A stretch of 17,091 nt of DNA, from positions 1 to 17,091 of the forward strand of contig JAAZDX010000005.1 of NCBI GenBank assembly GCA_012512605.1, read 5' to 3'. The DNA is from Bacillota bacterium (lineage in GTDB: Bacteria > Bacillota > UBA4882 > UBA10575). The position numbers and the translations under genes are program-made. Of this stretch, positions 1-7,175 are shown one piece after another. A model generated the notes under the pieces. That model was not told the origin of the DNA, searched no databases, and saw only the letters and a list, made by a program, of their open reading frames with translations. The stretch's first letter is position 1. Each line of letters starts with the position of its first letter.

Positions 1-687
<687 letters not shown>

Positions 688-727
688 AAAGCTTTGTGCG
701 AACAAATCGCCGGAGAAAGGAGTTCCC

Positions 728-868
728 ATGAAAAGCGGTTTTCTGAAAAAACTGGCCCTCCTTAATCTTGCCCTGTGGGGGCGACAGGCCCTGAACTACC
801 GCCGCTTGTCCCGGAAAAACCTACAGAACACCCCGGAAAACGCGCACCAAAATCCGCCCCCGAAATAG
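728..868 (+). CDS. Small 46-residue hypothetical protein
   Basis: I do not recognise this protein. It begins with ATG behind a good ribosome site (AAAGGAG, 5 bases before the start), 40 bases after the branching enzyme stop, so it probably shares that transcript. It has a basic N-terminus (MKSGFLKK), a short hydrophobic stretch (LALLNLALWG, residues 9-18), a basic middle (YRRLSRK) and a hydrophilic Asn/Pro-rich tail ending PPPK. The hydrophobic part is short for a membrane span; an amphipathic membrane-binding helix is possible. The TAG stop lies inside the loop and stem of the terminator at 855-882. A longer reading of the same frame from 539 overlaps the branching enzyme and has no ribosome site. 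It may be a real small protein or a chance ORF in a 3' leader. Confidence 0.45.
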   Translation: MKSGFLKKLALLNLALWGRQALNYRRLSRKNLQNTPENAHQNPPPK

Positions 869-882
869 GGCGTTTTCTTTTC
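855..882 (+). terminator. Probable intrinsic terminator after branching enzyme and small ORF
   Basis: The arms CGCCC (855-859) and GGGCG (868-872) form a five-pair all-GC stem with an eight-base loop, followed directly by TTTTCTTTTC. The stem is short but GC-only and the U-tract is good. The stop codon of the 46-residue ORF (866-868) sits at the loop-stem border, so the ORF ends inside the terminator. It separates the glucan-enzyme transcript from the PBP gene starting at 915. Confidence 0.6.
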
Positions 883-914
883 ATAATGCCTTTCCTGGAT
901 TCGGGTGAAACGGA

Positions 915-3065
915 ATGGATGAAATGATAAAACTGAACGGAAATGAAGATTGGAGCGGGTGGAGACAGCGCTGGCGCGTCCTCCTCCAAAAGGTCTTTCT
1001 CGCCGTGACCATCACCTTATTGGTCATTCTCTGCCTGCCCTTGGCCCCTCCCGAGCAACCGGTGACCAGCCGGGTCCTGAGCGCCGAGGGCGAGATCATC
1101 GGCTTGCTCTACCGGGAAAACCGTGAACTGGCATCGCTATCGGAGATTCCGATCTTTTTACAACAGGCCTTTTTGGCCGTGGAAGACCACCGTTTTTATC
1201 AACACAATGGTTTCAGTCCGGTCAGTTTCGGCCGCGCTGTTTATCATAATCTGTTTGTACGCGAAGGGTTACAAGGGTTTAGTACGATCACACAACAAGT
1301 GGCCAAGAATTGTTACCTATCGGCCGAACGAACCCTGATCCGGAAATTTAAAGAGCTTTTTTTAGCCTTAAGACTGGAATTGCATTATACGAAAGAAGAG
1401 ATCCTGGAGCTATATTTAAACCAGATCTACTTCGGTCACGGTGCCTTTGGCGTCAAAACCGCAGCGCTCACCTATTTTGGGCGGCCACTCTCCGCCTTGA
1501 ACCGCGCCGAGCTTGCGCTTCTGGCCGGTCTGCCTAAAGGCCCCGGACATTATTCGCCCTATCTGAACCGGGAGGCGGCTACCGCGCGCCTGCAAACGGT
1601 CCTCGCGCGGATGGTGAAGGTCGGTATCCTTTCGGCCGCGGAACGAGAGGAGATTTTGCGGGAACCGTTACGCCTCCCCGGTCTGAAGAAAACTCCCCGG
1701 CAGGCCTTGTACTTTCTCGACTATGCGCTGGAAGAAGCCAGTCGCATCCTCAACATCTCGAAAGAGCAGATCCAAAATCTTGGCCTGACCATCGAAACCA
1801 CCCTCTCCCTCCCAACGCAAAAAGCAGCGGAAGAAGCCTTGCATAACCATCTGGCCCCGCTCCAGAGGGATCTTCAGCCCCAGGGGGCCTTGATTGCCGC
1901 CGACCCCACCAGCGGAGCAGTCAAAGCTCTCGTTGGCGGCACCGATTATTATAAAACGCCCTTCAACCGCAGCACCAATGCTTTTCGCCAACCGGGTTCC
2001 GCCTTTAAGCCCTTTGTTTATCTGGCCGCCTTGGAAGCAGGTTATACTTTAGCTTCTACCATCCCCTGCCGGGCCGTCTCCTTTCCCACAAGTGAAACGG
2101 AAAGCTACGAACCGCGCGATTACGGAAGCCATCCTTATCACAACCGGGATTTGACCCTCCGCGAGGCTTTAGCCACTTCCTGTAATATTGTTGCGGTCAC
2201 CCTGCATCAGCGTTTAGGAATAAAACCGGCAATTAACATGGCCCGTCGCTTAGGAATTGCTTCCGCCTTACCCCAAAACCTGTCTCTCGCTTTAGGAACA
2301 GCGGAAGTGGCCCCTTTTGAACTGCTCCAAGCCTATCTCCCCCTGGCCAATCGGGGAAAATCAGCTCCGCTGCACACCGTACAACGGATCTATAATGCGG
2401 AGGGTAAAATGATCTGGGAACGGAAAACCCGTCCCCGCCAGATCCTAGACGAACGGCTTGCTTTCCTCATCACCTCCGTCCTCGAGGATGCCATCGGCCC
2501 TGGGGGAACAGCCGCCGGCGTCCGGGCAACCCTGCAACGCCCTGCCGCCGGAAAAACCGGAACTTCCCAAGGCAACCGGGATGCCTGGTTTGTCGGGTTC
2601 ACCCCCGATCTGGCCGCTGTCGTCTATCTTGGTGATGATCAGAACAAACCACTCCCCGCCGGCGGGGGGTCTCTGGCCGCACCATTATGGGCCGCTTTTA
2701 TGAAGAAAGCTTTAAATGATGCTCCGGTCCGAAATTTTCCCGTCCCCGAAGGAATTGTCACCCGCCGGATCTGCCGGGAGACCGGACTCCTGGCTGCGCC
2801 GGATTGTCCCAGTTATAACGAATATTTCCTTTATGGCACCGCACCAGTGATGTACTGCGCCCGCCACCGCAAGATCCGGCTACAGGTCTGTCAAAGAACC
2901 GGGCTCTTGCCCAATGCCCACTGTCAACAGGTGGAGGAGAAAGACTTTGTCTGGGGTGCCCACCCGACGGCCACCTGTGAAGTGTGCCGGGCCCCCGCCA
3001 ACCTCTGGGAATTCATCTTTGGCCAGCCTTTTCCCTTCTTCAAAAGTGGAGCACAAGAAGAGTAA
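915..3065 (+). CDS. Class A penicillin-binding protein (PBP1A family; GT51 glycosyltransferase plus transpeptidase)
   Basis: This bifunctional cell-wall synthase polymerises lipid II into glycan strands and cross-links the stem peptides outside the membrane. The 716 residues hold a cytoplasmic N-terminus, one membrane anchor (about 26-43), a GT51 domain (about 55-235) with AVEDHRFY (catalytic E90), STITQQVAKN and LELYLNQIYFG (E165), and a transpeptidase domain (about 320-600) with the SxxK nucleophile motif GSAFK (S362, K365), SCN (422-424) and KTGTSQG (K547). The C-terminal 100 residues carry seven cysteines (620, 631, 648, 659, 670, 688, 691) in C-x-TG-LL-x-C modules, likely disulfide or metal bound outside the cell. 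No clear ribosome site precedes ATG 915; the ATG at 924 is an equal alternative. It stands alone between a terminator and a convergent gene, so it is probably monocistronic. Confidence 0.93.
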   Translation: MDEMIKLNGNEDWSGWRQRWRVLLQKVFLAVTITLLVILCLPLAPPEQPVTSRVLSAEGEIIGLLYRENRELASLSEIPIFLQQAFLAVEDHRFYQHNGFSPVSFGRAVYHNLFVREGLQGFSTITQQVAKNCYLSAERTLIRKFKELFLALRLELHYTKEEILELYLNQIYFGHGAFGVKTAALTYFGRPLSALNRAELALLAGLPKGPGHYSPYLNREAATARLQTVLARMVKVGILSAAEREEILREPLRLPGLKKTPRQALYFLDYALEEASRILNISKEQIQNLGLTIETTLSLPTQKAAEEALHNHLAPLQRDLQPQGALIAADPTSGAVKALVGGTDYYKTPFNRSTNAFRQPGSAFKPFVYLAALEAGYTLASTIPCRAVSFPTSETESYEPRDYGSHPYHNRDLTLREALATSCNIVAVTLHQRLGIKPAINMARRLGIASALPQNLSLALGTAEVAPFELLQAYLPLANRGKSAPLHTVQRIYNAEGKMIWERKTRPRQILDERLAFLITSVLEDAIGPGGTAAGVRATLQRPAAGKTGTSQGNRDAWFVGFTPDLAAVVYLGDDQNKPLPAGGGSLAAPLWAAFMKKALNDAPVRNFPVPEGIVTRRICRETGLLAAPDCPSYNEYFLYGTAPVMYCARHRKIRLQVCQRTGLLPNAHCQQVEEKDFVWGAHPTATCEVCRAPANLWEFIFGQPFPFFKSGAQEE

Positions 3066-3081
3066 CCGGCTCTGTCCTTCT

Positions 3082-3102
3082 AACTAGAGAATAGCTCTAG
3101 TT
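3082..3102. repeat. Perfect 8-bp stem hairpin just after the PBP gene
   Basis: AACTAGAG (3082-3089) and CTCTAGTT (3095-3102) form an uninterrupted stem with loop AATAG, 16 bases after the PBP stop. Neither strand has a proper U-tract after it, so it could be a weak terminator or 3' end stabiliser for the PBP mRNA. Confidence 0.5.
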
Positions 3103-3143
3103 GTTCACTCGACTTTGATTTAAAACACTGTCGTATACTGGCT

Positions 3144-3250
3144 GTAGTCGGTATGAACAACCAAGTTAAGCACCTCTGGGGCTTGTCGCCCACCTGGCTA
3201 TAAATTTTCACAACTTCGTTATGCGGCGGTAGCCAGCATGGGCGACTACC
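3144..3250. repeat. Nested inverted repeats in the PBP-pullulanase convergent spacer
   Basis: The spacer 3066-3272 holds no gene. Its main feature is a long imperfect inverted repeat: GTCGCCCA then TGGCTA (3185-3192, 3195-3200) pairs with TAGCCA then TGGGCGAC (3230-3235, 3239-3246). That gives 14 pairs around a 2x3 internal loop and a 29-base apical loop. In addition GTAGTCG (3144-3150) can pair with CGACTAC (3243-3249), competing with the outer stem, so two alternative folds are possible. No U-tract follows on either strand. It could be a bidirectional 3' end structure, a small dispersed repeat, or the remnant of an insertion-element end. I see no transposase remains. Confidence 0.55.
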
Positions 3251-3272
3251 TTAGACTGCTTTTACCCAGGCT

Positions 3273-5207
3273 TTACCGGAAACTTGCCCGGTCCACCAGG
3301 ACCAAAGCGCTGAGCGGTGCCACCTCCACATGGTTGGAATTGTGGTAGGCCAAGGCCGCCGTACCAGCCCGATCTTGGTCAACAACGATCACCCAATCGT
3401 CGCCGGGAAGCGCCACCGTTACCCAGTCGTTTTGGGCGTTAAAAAGGACCACAATCAGCCGCCAGGGATCGCCGTTGGCATGTTCCCCCAGGGTATAGCC
3501 GATCTGCTGTGCCGGCAGATCGAGAAAACGAAGGTGGGTTTGGATTTGTGCGGTGGTCCGCAGGCGGAAAGCCGGATGGGCTTTGCGGAGGGCAATTAAA
3601 CCCCGGTAATAGGTGTAGACATCATGGAAACGAGCTTTCCGCGCCCAGTCCAACCGGTTGATCTCATCGGGGGCTAAATAACTGTTGGCGTTTCCGCCCT
3701 TGGTCCGGAGAAAATCTTGACCAGCGTGGAGAAAAGGCACTCCTTGACTGGTCAGCACAATCGCACCACCTAATTTATGCCTTTTGATCCGCATTTCTTC
3801 CGGTTCATCCGGATTGGTCATCCCTAGTTTATCCCAGAGGGTCAAGTTGTCATGGGCCTCACAATAGACCACCGACTGGTCGGGCGCACCAGCCCAGGGC
3901 CAATGGTCATAATTGACCCGCTCATACCAAAGCTGGGGATGGGAAGTGGCAGCCACGATCCCAAACTTAACGCTTTCCTCGCGGCCGGGGCGGCCATTGA
4001 CAAAACCCGGTTCCGGGCCGTTAAAAACATCCCCTTTGATCCCGTCCCGGGCCGAATCGTTAAAAAAAGCAACCCCCGGCACCTGGGACGCGTTTCCTTT
4101 TAGGGCGGCCTGCTCCCCCGGGAGCGGTGAGGGCCCGCCGGTCCAACCCTCCCCATAAATGATGAGCCCAGGAGCAATCCGGTCCAATGTCTGGCGGATC
4201 TGGCGCATAGTTTCCAGATCCATGAGCCCCATCAGATCAAATCGGAAGCCGTCCACCCGGTATTCGGTTGCCCAGTAGACCACCGAATCAAGGATCAGTT
4301 TCCGCACCATCGGCCGTTCGGAAGCAAGTTCATTTCCGCATCCGGAACCATTAGCAAAACTCCGGTCCGGGTTCATACGGTAATAATAACCGGGGACCAA
4401 CCGGTTTAGGTTGGAATCCCAGGCTTTGTAGGTATGGTTATAGACCACATCCATGATGACGCCAATCTTTCGCTGGTGAAGACTTTGAATGGCCGCCTTC
4501 AATTCACGGATGCGAACGGTTCCGTCGAAGGGATCGGTCGCGTAGGAGCCTTCCGGAACATTATAGTTTTTCGGGTCATACCCCCAATTGAACTGGGGAT
4601 GTTCTTGTTCGGCTTCATCAACAGACGCGAAATCAAAGATGGGCAGTAAATGGAGATGGGTAATACCTAAATCGAGCAGATGATCAAGGCCGGTCTTGAT
4701 CCCCTGGGGTCCGCGGGTTCCGGCTTCCGTAAAGGCCAAAAACTTACCCTTGTGTACAATCCCCGATTGGGGATGGGTCGAAAAATCCCGGACATGCAGT
4801 TCATAGATGATCGCATCCACCATTGCGTCCAGAACGGGCCGTTCTATCCCGGGCCAACCCTCGGGGTTTGTGCGGGCCAGGTCAACCACCATTCCCCGAA
4901 CGCCGTTAACCCCGGCGGCCCGCGCATAGGGATCCACCACTTCAAAAACATCATCCTCATGGGTTACCGCATAAGTATAATATAACCCATGGCAATCGCC
5001 GTCCACCTTCCCGCGCCAGATCCCCCCCTTTTCCCGGCTCATCGGATAGACGGTTTTAACCCCGCCCCGGCCTTGACGGTAAGTACATAAGCTAACTTTT
5101 CGAGCAGTTGGCGCCCAAACGGTGAAGACTGTCTCCGCCGGGGTATACACGGCACCTAGATCGTCCCCATCATAATAATAGTTTTCATCAATCCAGTGGG
5201 TGTTTAT
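3273..5207 (-). CDS. pulA: Type I pullulanase (GH13_14 debranching enzyme), apparent ATA start
   Basis: This enzyme hydrolyses alpha-1,6 branch points of pullulan, glycogen or starch. It has no signal peptide and is probably cytoplasmic. Numbering from the GTG at 5150, a CBM48-like N-terminal domain (about 1-100) precedes the GH13 barrel. FNWGYDP (187-193) is the type I signature with Phe replacing the usual first Tyr. The conserved regions are DVVYNH (234-239), GFRFD (nucleophile D305), YGEGW (acid/base E334) and EAHDN (stabiliser D434). The frame continues upstream of that GTG as HWIDENYYYDGDDLGA, a well-conserved pullulanase N-terminus, so GTG 5150 is not the true start. Between the in-frame TAA at 5265-5267 and the GTG there is no ATG, GTG, TTG or CTG. 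The ATA at 5205-5207, ten bases after GGAGG, fits best and gives 644 residues. It is convergent with the PBP and divergent from the ligase gene. Confidence 0.93.
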   Translation of the reverse strand: MNTHWIDENYYYDGDDLGAVYTPAETVFTVWAPTARKVSLCTYRQGRGGVKTVYPMSREKGGIWRGKVDGDCHGLYYTYAVTHEDDVFEVVDPYARAAGVNGVRGMVVDLARTNPEGWPGIERPVLDAMVDAIIYELHVRDFSTHPQSGIVHKGKFLAFTEAGTRGPQGIKTGLDHLLDLGITHLHLLPIFDFASVDEAEQEHPQFNWGYDPKNYNVPEGSYATDPFDGTVRIRELKAAIQSLHQRKIGVIMDVVYNHTYKAWDSNLNRLVPGYYYRMNPDRSFANGSGCGNELASERPMVRKLILDSVVYWATEYRVDGFRFDLMGLMDLETMRQIRQTLDRIAPGLIIYGEGWTGGPSPLPGEQAALKGNASQVPGVAFFNDSARDGIKGDVFNGPEPGFVNGRPGREESVKFGIVAATSHPQLWYERVNYDHWPWAGAPDQSVVYCEAHDNLTLWDKLGMTNPDEPEEMRIKRHKLGGAIVLTSQGVPFLHAGQDFLRTKGGNANSYLAPDEINRLDWARKARFHDVYTYYRGLIALRKAHPAFRLRTTAQIQTHLRFLDLPAQQIGYTLGEHANGDPWRLIVVLFNAQNDWVTVALPGDDWVIVVDQDRAGTAALAYHNSNHVEVAPLSALVLVDRASFR

Positions 5208-5222
5208 GCTCTTCCCCCCTCC
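5205..5222 (-). promoter_or_regulatory. Ribosome site and non-canonical ATA start of the pullulanase
   Basis: On the minus strand GGAGG (5222-5218) is followed by ten bases and then ATA (5207-5205). The codons after it are N-T-H-W-I-D-E-N, conserved pullulanase sequence. Other frames through this spacer hit stops quickly (a TGA in one, a TAA in the other), so a single indel does not restore a better start. One G-to-A change from ATG explains the codon. Confidence 0.6.
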
Positions 5223-5312
5223 GTTTTGGCTTCTACGAAGCCTACGGCAACCACTTTTATAACATTATATCCAGTTTCGCTCGGGAAATAGCAGTTCCCC
5301 AAACTTCCTTTT

Positions 5313-5359
5313 CTATGGTATCATAGATAAAGTGTGATAAAGATTTTATCCTGGATAAA
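5313..5359 (+). promoter_or_regulatory. Cluster of palindromes and GATAAA repeats upstream of the ligase gene (candidate promoter/operator)
   Basis: The 176-bp divergent spacer (5208-5383) contains CTATG-GTAT-CATAG (5313-5326), two GATAAAG copies ten bases apart, and a near-perfect palindrome TTTATCC-T-GGATAAA (5345-5359) that ends 12 bases before the ligase ribosome site GGAGG (5372-5376). TATCAT (5319-5324) could serve as a -10 box, but I see no convincing -35. An operator lying between the promoter and the ribosome site is the simplest reading. The regulator is not identifiable. Confidence 0.35.
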
Positions 5360-5383
5360 CAATGGTAAGACGGAGGGATGGCC

Positions 5384-6670
5384 ATGACGATGTATTGGGA
5401 AGAAACGGCGGAAAGGATGGCACGGGGTGAATTAAACCGCTACCAACTGGAACTGTTGAACCAAACGATCGAACGGGCACGAAAAGCCCAGTTTTACCGC
5501 AGCTTCGACCTTTCTCGGGTCGATTCACTCGCCCAATTTCAAGCAAATTTCCCCTTCACCTGCAAACAGGATCTACGGGATCACTTCCCCTACGGTTTTT
5601 TAACAACCGACCTGACCAAGGTCATCCGCCTCCACTCTTCGTCCGGAACAACCGGGAATCCCACGGTTGTTTTCCACACCGAAAGGGACGTGGCCGAATG
5701 GACCAATCAGGTCGCCCGTTGTTTATACATGGCCGGCGTACGTAAAGGCGATGTCTTCCAAAACACAATGGGTTACGGCCTTTTCACTGGGGGACTTGGC
5801 TTCCACTACGGTGCCGAAAAGTTGGGGGCGCTTACAATCCCCATTGGCCCTGGCAACAGCACACGACAGATTTGGTTTATGCAAACCTTTGGCACTAGTG
5901 TGGTCCACATCCTACCCAGTTACGCCCTGCGGCTTTATACCCATTTTGAAGCGGAAGGGATTGACCCGAAAAGCTTAAACTTGAGAATCTTCATCATCGG
6001 TTCCGAACCCCACAGCGCAGAGATGCGTGACCAGATTGAAGAGTTGTACGGCGTTAAAGCCTTCAATTCCTATGGTTTATCGGAGGTCTGCGGTCCCGGC
6101 GTCGGGTTTGAATGTCCCGCGCAAAATGGGATCCACCTTTGGGAAGACTATTTCTTAGTCGAAATCATCGACCCCGAAACCGGCAAGGTCCTACCCGCCG
6201 GCGAAGAAGGGGAACTGGTCCTGACCACCCTAAAACGGGAAGCGATGCCGCTGCTTAGGTACCGCACCGGGGATTTAACCCGCATTATCCCTGAACCCTG
6301 TCCCTGTGGCCGTTCCCACCTGCGCATCGACCGGATCAAAGGCCGGGCCGATGACATGTTAATTATCAATGGTGTTAACCTCTTCCCCGTCCAGATTGAA
6401 CGGAAGATTATGGGGATCCCGGGTGTCGGTAAGAATTACGTGATAGAAATTAGAAAAGAAAACTATATGGATCGGTTGTATGTTAAAGTAGAAGTGGATA
6501 AAGAAATCTTCAATGGTACGCTAGCCGGACTTACGGAGTTGCAGCGCCGGATCACCGATGACCTCCGGGCCGAACTCTCCGTCAGCCCCGTTGTTGAACT
6601 TGTCGAACCAAGCAGCCTCCCGGTCTGGGAAGGAAAAGCAAAACGGGTTATTGACCGGCGGGGTGAGTAA
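5384..6670 (+). CDS. Phenylacetate-CoA ligase family protein (PaaK-like aryl/acyl-acid adenylating enzyme)
   Basis: The predicted reaction is ATP-dependent activation of a carboxylic acid, typically an aryl acid such as phenylacetate, to its CoA thioester through an acyl-adenylate. The 428 residues match the usual PaaK length. Visible motifs are the phosphate-binding loop SSSGTTGNP (about 85-93), YGLSEV (about 230-235), the ribose/hinge motif RYRTGDL (about 292-298), CPCG (about 306-309) and RIKGRADDMLIINGVNLFP (about 317-335). The C-terminal lid ends WEGKAKRV with the expected lysines. ATG 5384 is chosen over ATG 5378 because GGAGG at 5372-5376 lies seven bases from it and only one base from 5378. 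The next gene encodes an ACT protein, a pairing common in anaerobic bacteria and archaea. No indolepyruvate oxidoreductase genes are nearby, so the substrate is open. Confidence 0.9.
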   Translation: MTMYWEETAERMARGELNRYQLELLNQTIERARKAQFYRSFDLSRVDSLAQFQANFPFTCKQDLRDHFPYGFLTTDLTKVIRLHSSSGTTGNPTVVFHTERDVAEWTNQVARCLYMAGVRKGDVFQNTMGYGLFTGGLGFHYGAEKLGALTIPIGPGNSTRQIWFMQTFGTSVVHILPSYALRLYTHFEAEGIDPKSLNLRIFIIGSEPHSAEMRDQIEELYGVKAFNSYGLSEVCGPGVGFECPAQNGIHLWEDYFLVEIIDPETGKVLPAGEEGELVLTTLKREAMPLLRYRTGDLTRIIPEPCPCGRSHLRIDRIKGRADDMLIINGVNLFPVQIERKIMGIPGVGKNYVIEIRKENYMDRLYVKVEVDKEIFNGTLAGLTELQRRITDDLRAELSVSPVVELVEPSSLPVWEGKAKRVIDRRGE

Positions 6671-6680
6671 GAAAAGGACT

Positions 6681-6719
6681 GGTCCCATTGGACCGATCTT
6701 CCCTGCTCAGCAGGGGAAG
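6681..6719 (+). repeat. Two consecutive hairpins in the ligase-ACT intercistronic spacer
   Basis: GGTCC-CATT-GGACC (6681-6694) is followed by a second stem, CTTCCC-TGC (6698-6706) against GCA-G-GGGAAG (6710-6719), with a three-base loop and one bulged G. The ACT ribosome site AAGGAGG (6725-6731) begins six bases later. With only adenines following, this is not an intrinsic terminator. It may be an mRNA processing or stability element, or may tune ACT translation. Confidence 0.5.
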
Positions 6720-6741
6720 TAAAAAAGGAGGTTGGCCAACG

Positions 6742-7167
6742 ATGGCTTATCACTTGGCGATCTTTGTCGAAAACAAGCTGGGTAAATTAGAACAAATCAC
6801 CAAAATTCTTGCCGAAAACGGAATTAACATTTTCGGTGTATCGCTGGCCAGTGTTGGGGCCTTTGGCGTGGTGAAAATACTCACCAACCAGCCGGAAAGG
6901 GCCTATCAACTTTTGCAGGAGGAAGGGATTACTGTCTCCAAACGCAAAGCAACCATCGTCCTTTTACCGGACCGCCCTGGTGAGATGCATAAACTCTTAA
7001 AACTTCTGGCCGCCAACCAGATCAATATTGAAGACTGTTACGGTTTTGTGCTAGATGCGCAAGTCCAAGCAGCGCTTGTCCTTGAAGCCGAAAAATATCC
7101 CCTACTAGAGGGGATACTAAAAGACCACGGGTACCAGCTACTCCCGGAGGATCAATTTACTACTTGA
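6742..7167 (+). CDS. Tandem ACT-domain protein (probable amino-acid-sensing partner of the PaaK-like ligase)
   Basis: The 141 residues fold as two ACT modules: about 1-66, with FVENKLGKLEQITKILAENG, and about 71-138, with LLPDRPGEMHKLLKLL. ACT modules commonly bind amino acids at dimer interfaces and regulate enzymes; no catalytic domain is present. The start is ATG 6742, ten bases after AAGGAGG (6725-6731). The longer frame from 6688 would run through the hairpin region with unconserved residues. It lies 71 bases after the ligase on the same strand, so it is likely co-transcribed. Such stand-alone ACT proteins next to PaaK-type ligases recur in Bacillota and archaea and probably link the ligase to aromatic or branched amino acid status. 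That role is inference. It is convergent with the MFS gene, with only 8 bases between stops. Confidence 0.88.
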   Translation: MAYHLAIFVENKLGKLEQITKILAENGINIFGVSLASVGAFGVVKILTNQPERAYQLLQEEGITVSKRKATIVLLPDRPGEMHKLLKLLAANQINIEDCYGFVLDAQVQAALVLEAEKYPLLEGILKDHGYQLLPEDQFTT

Positions 7168-7175
7168 AAGGAAGG

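Noticed and set aside
3842..4158. Overlapping ORFs on both strands within the pullulanase
   Set aside because: They are shadows of a GC-rich coding frame, without ribosome sites or recognisable motifs.
5148..5150. GTG as the start of the pullulanase
   Set aside because: The frame upstream encodes conserved pullulanase residues DGDDLGA and there is no good ribosome site for the GTG.
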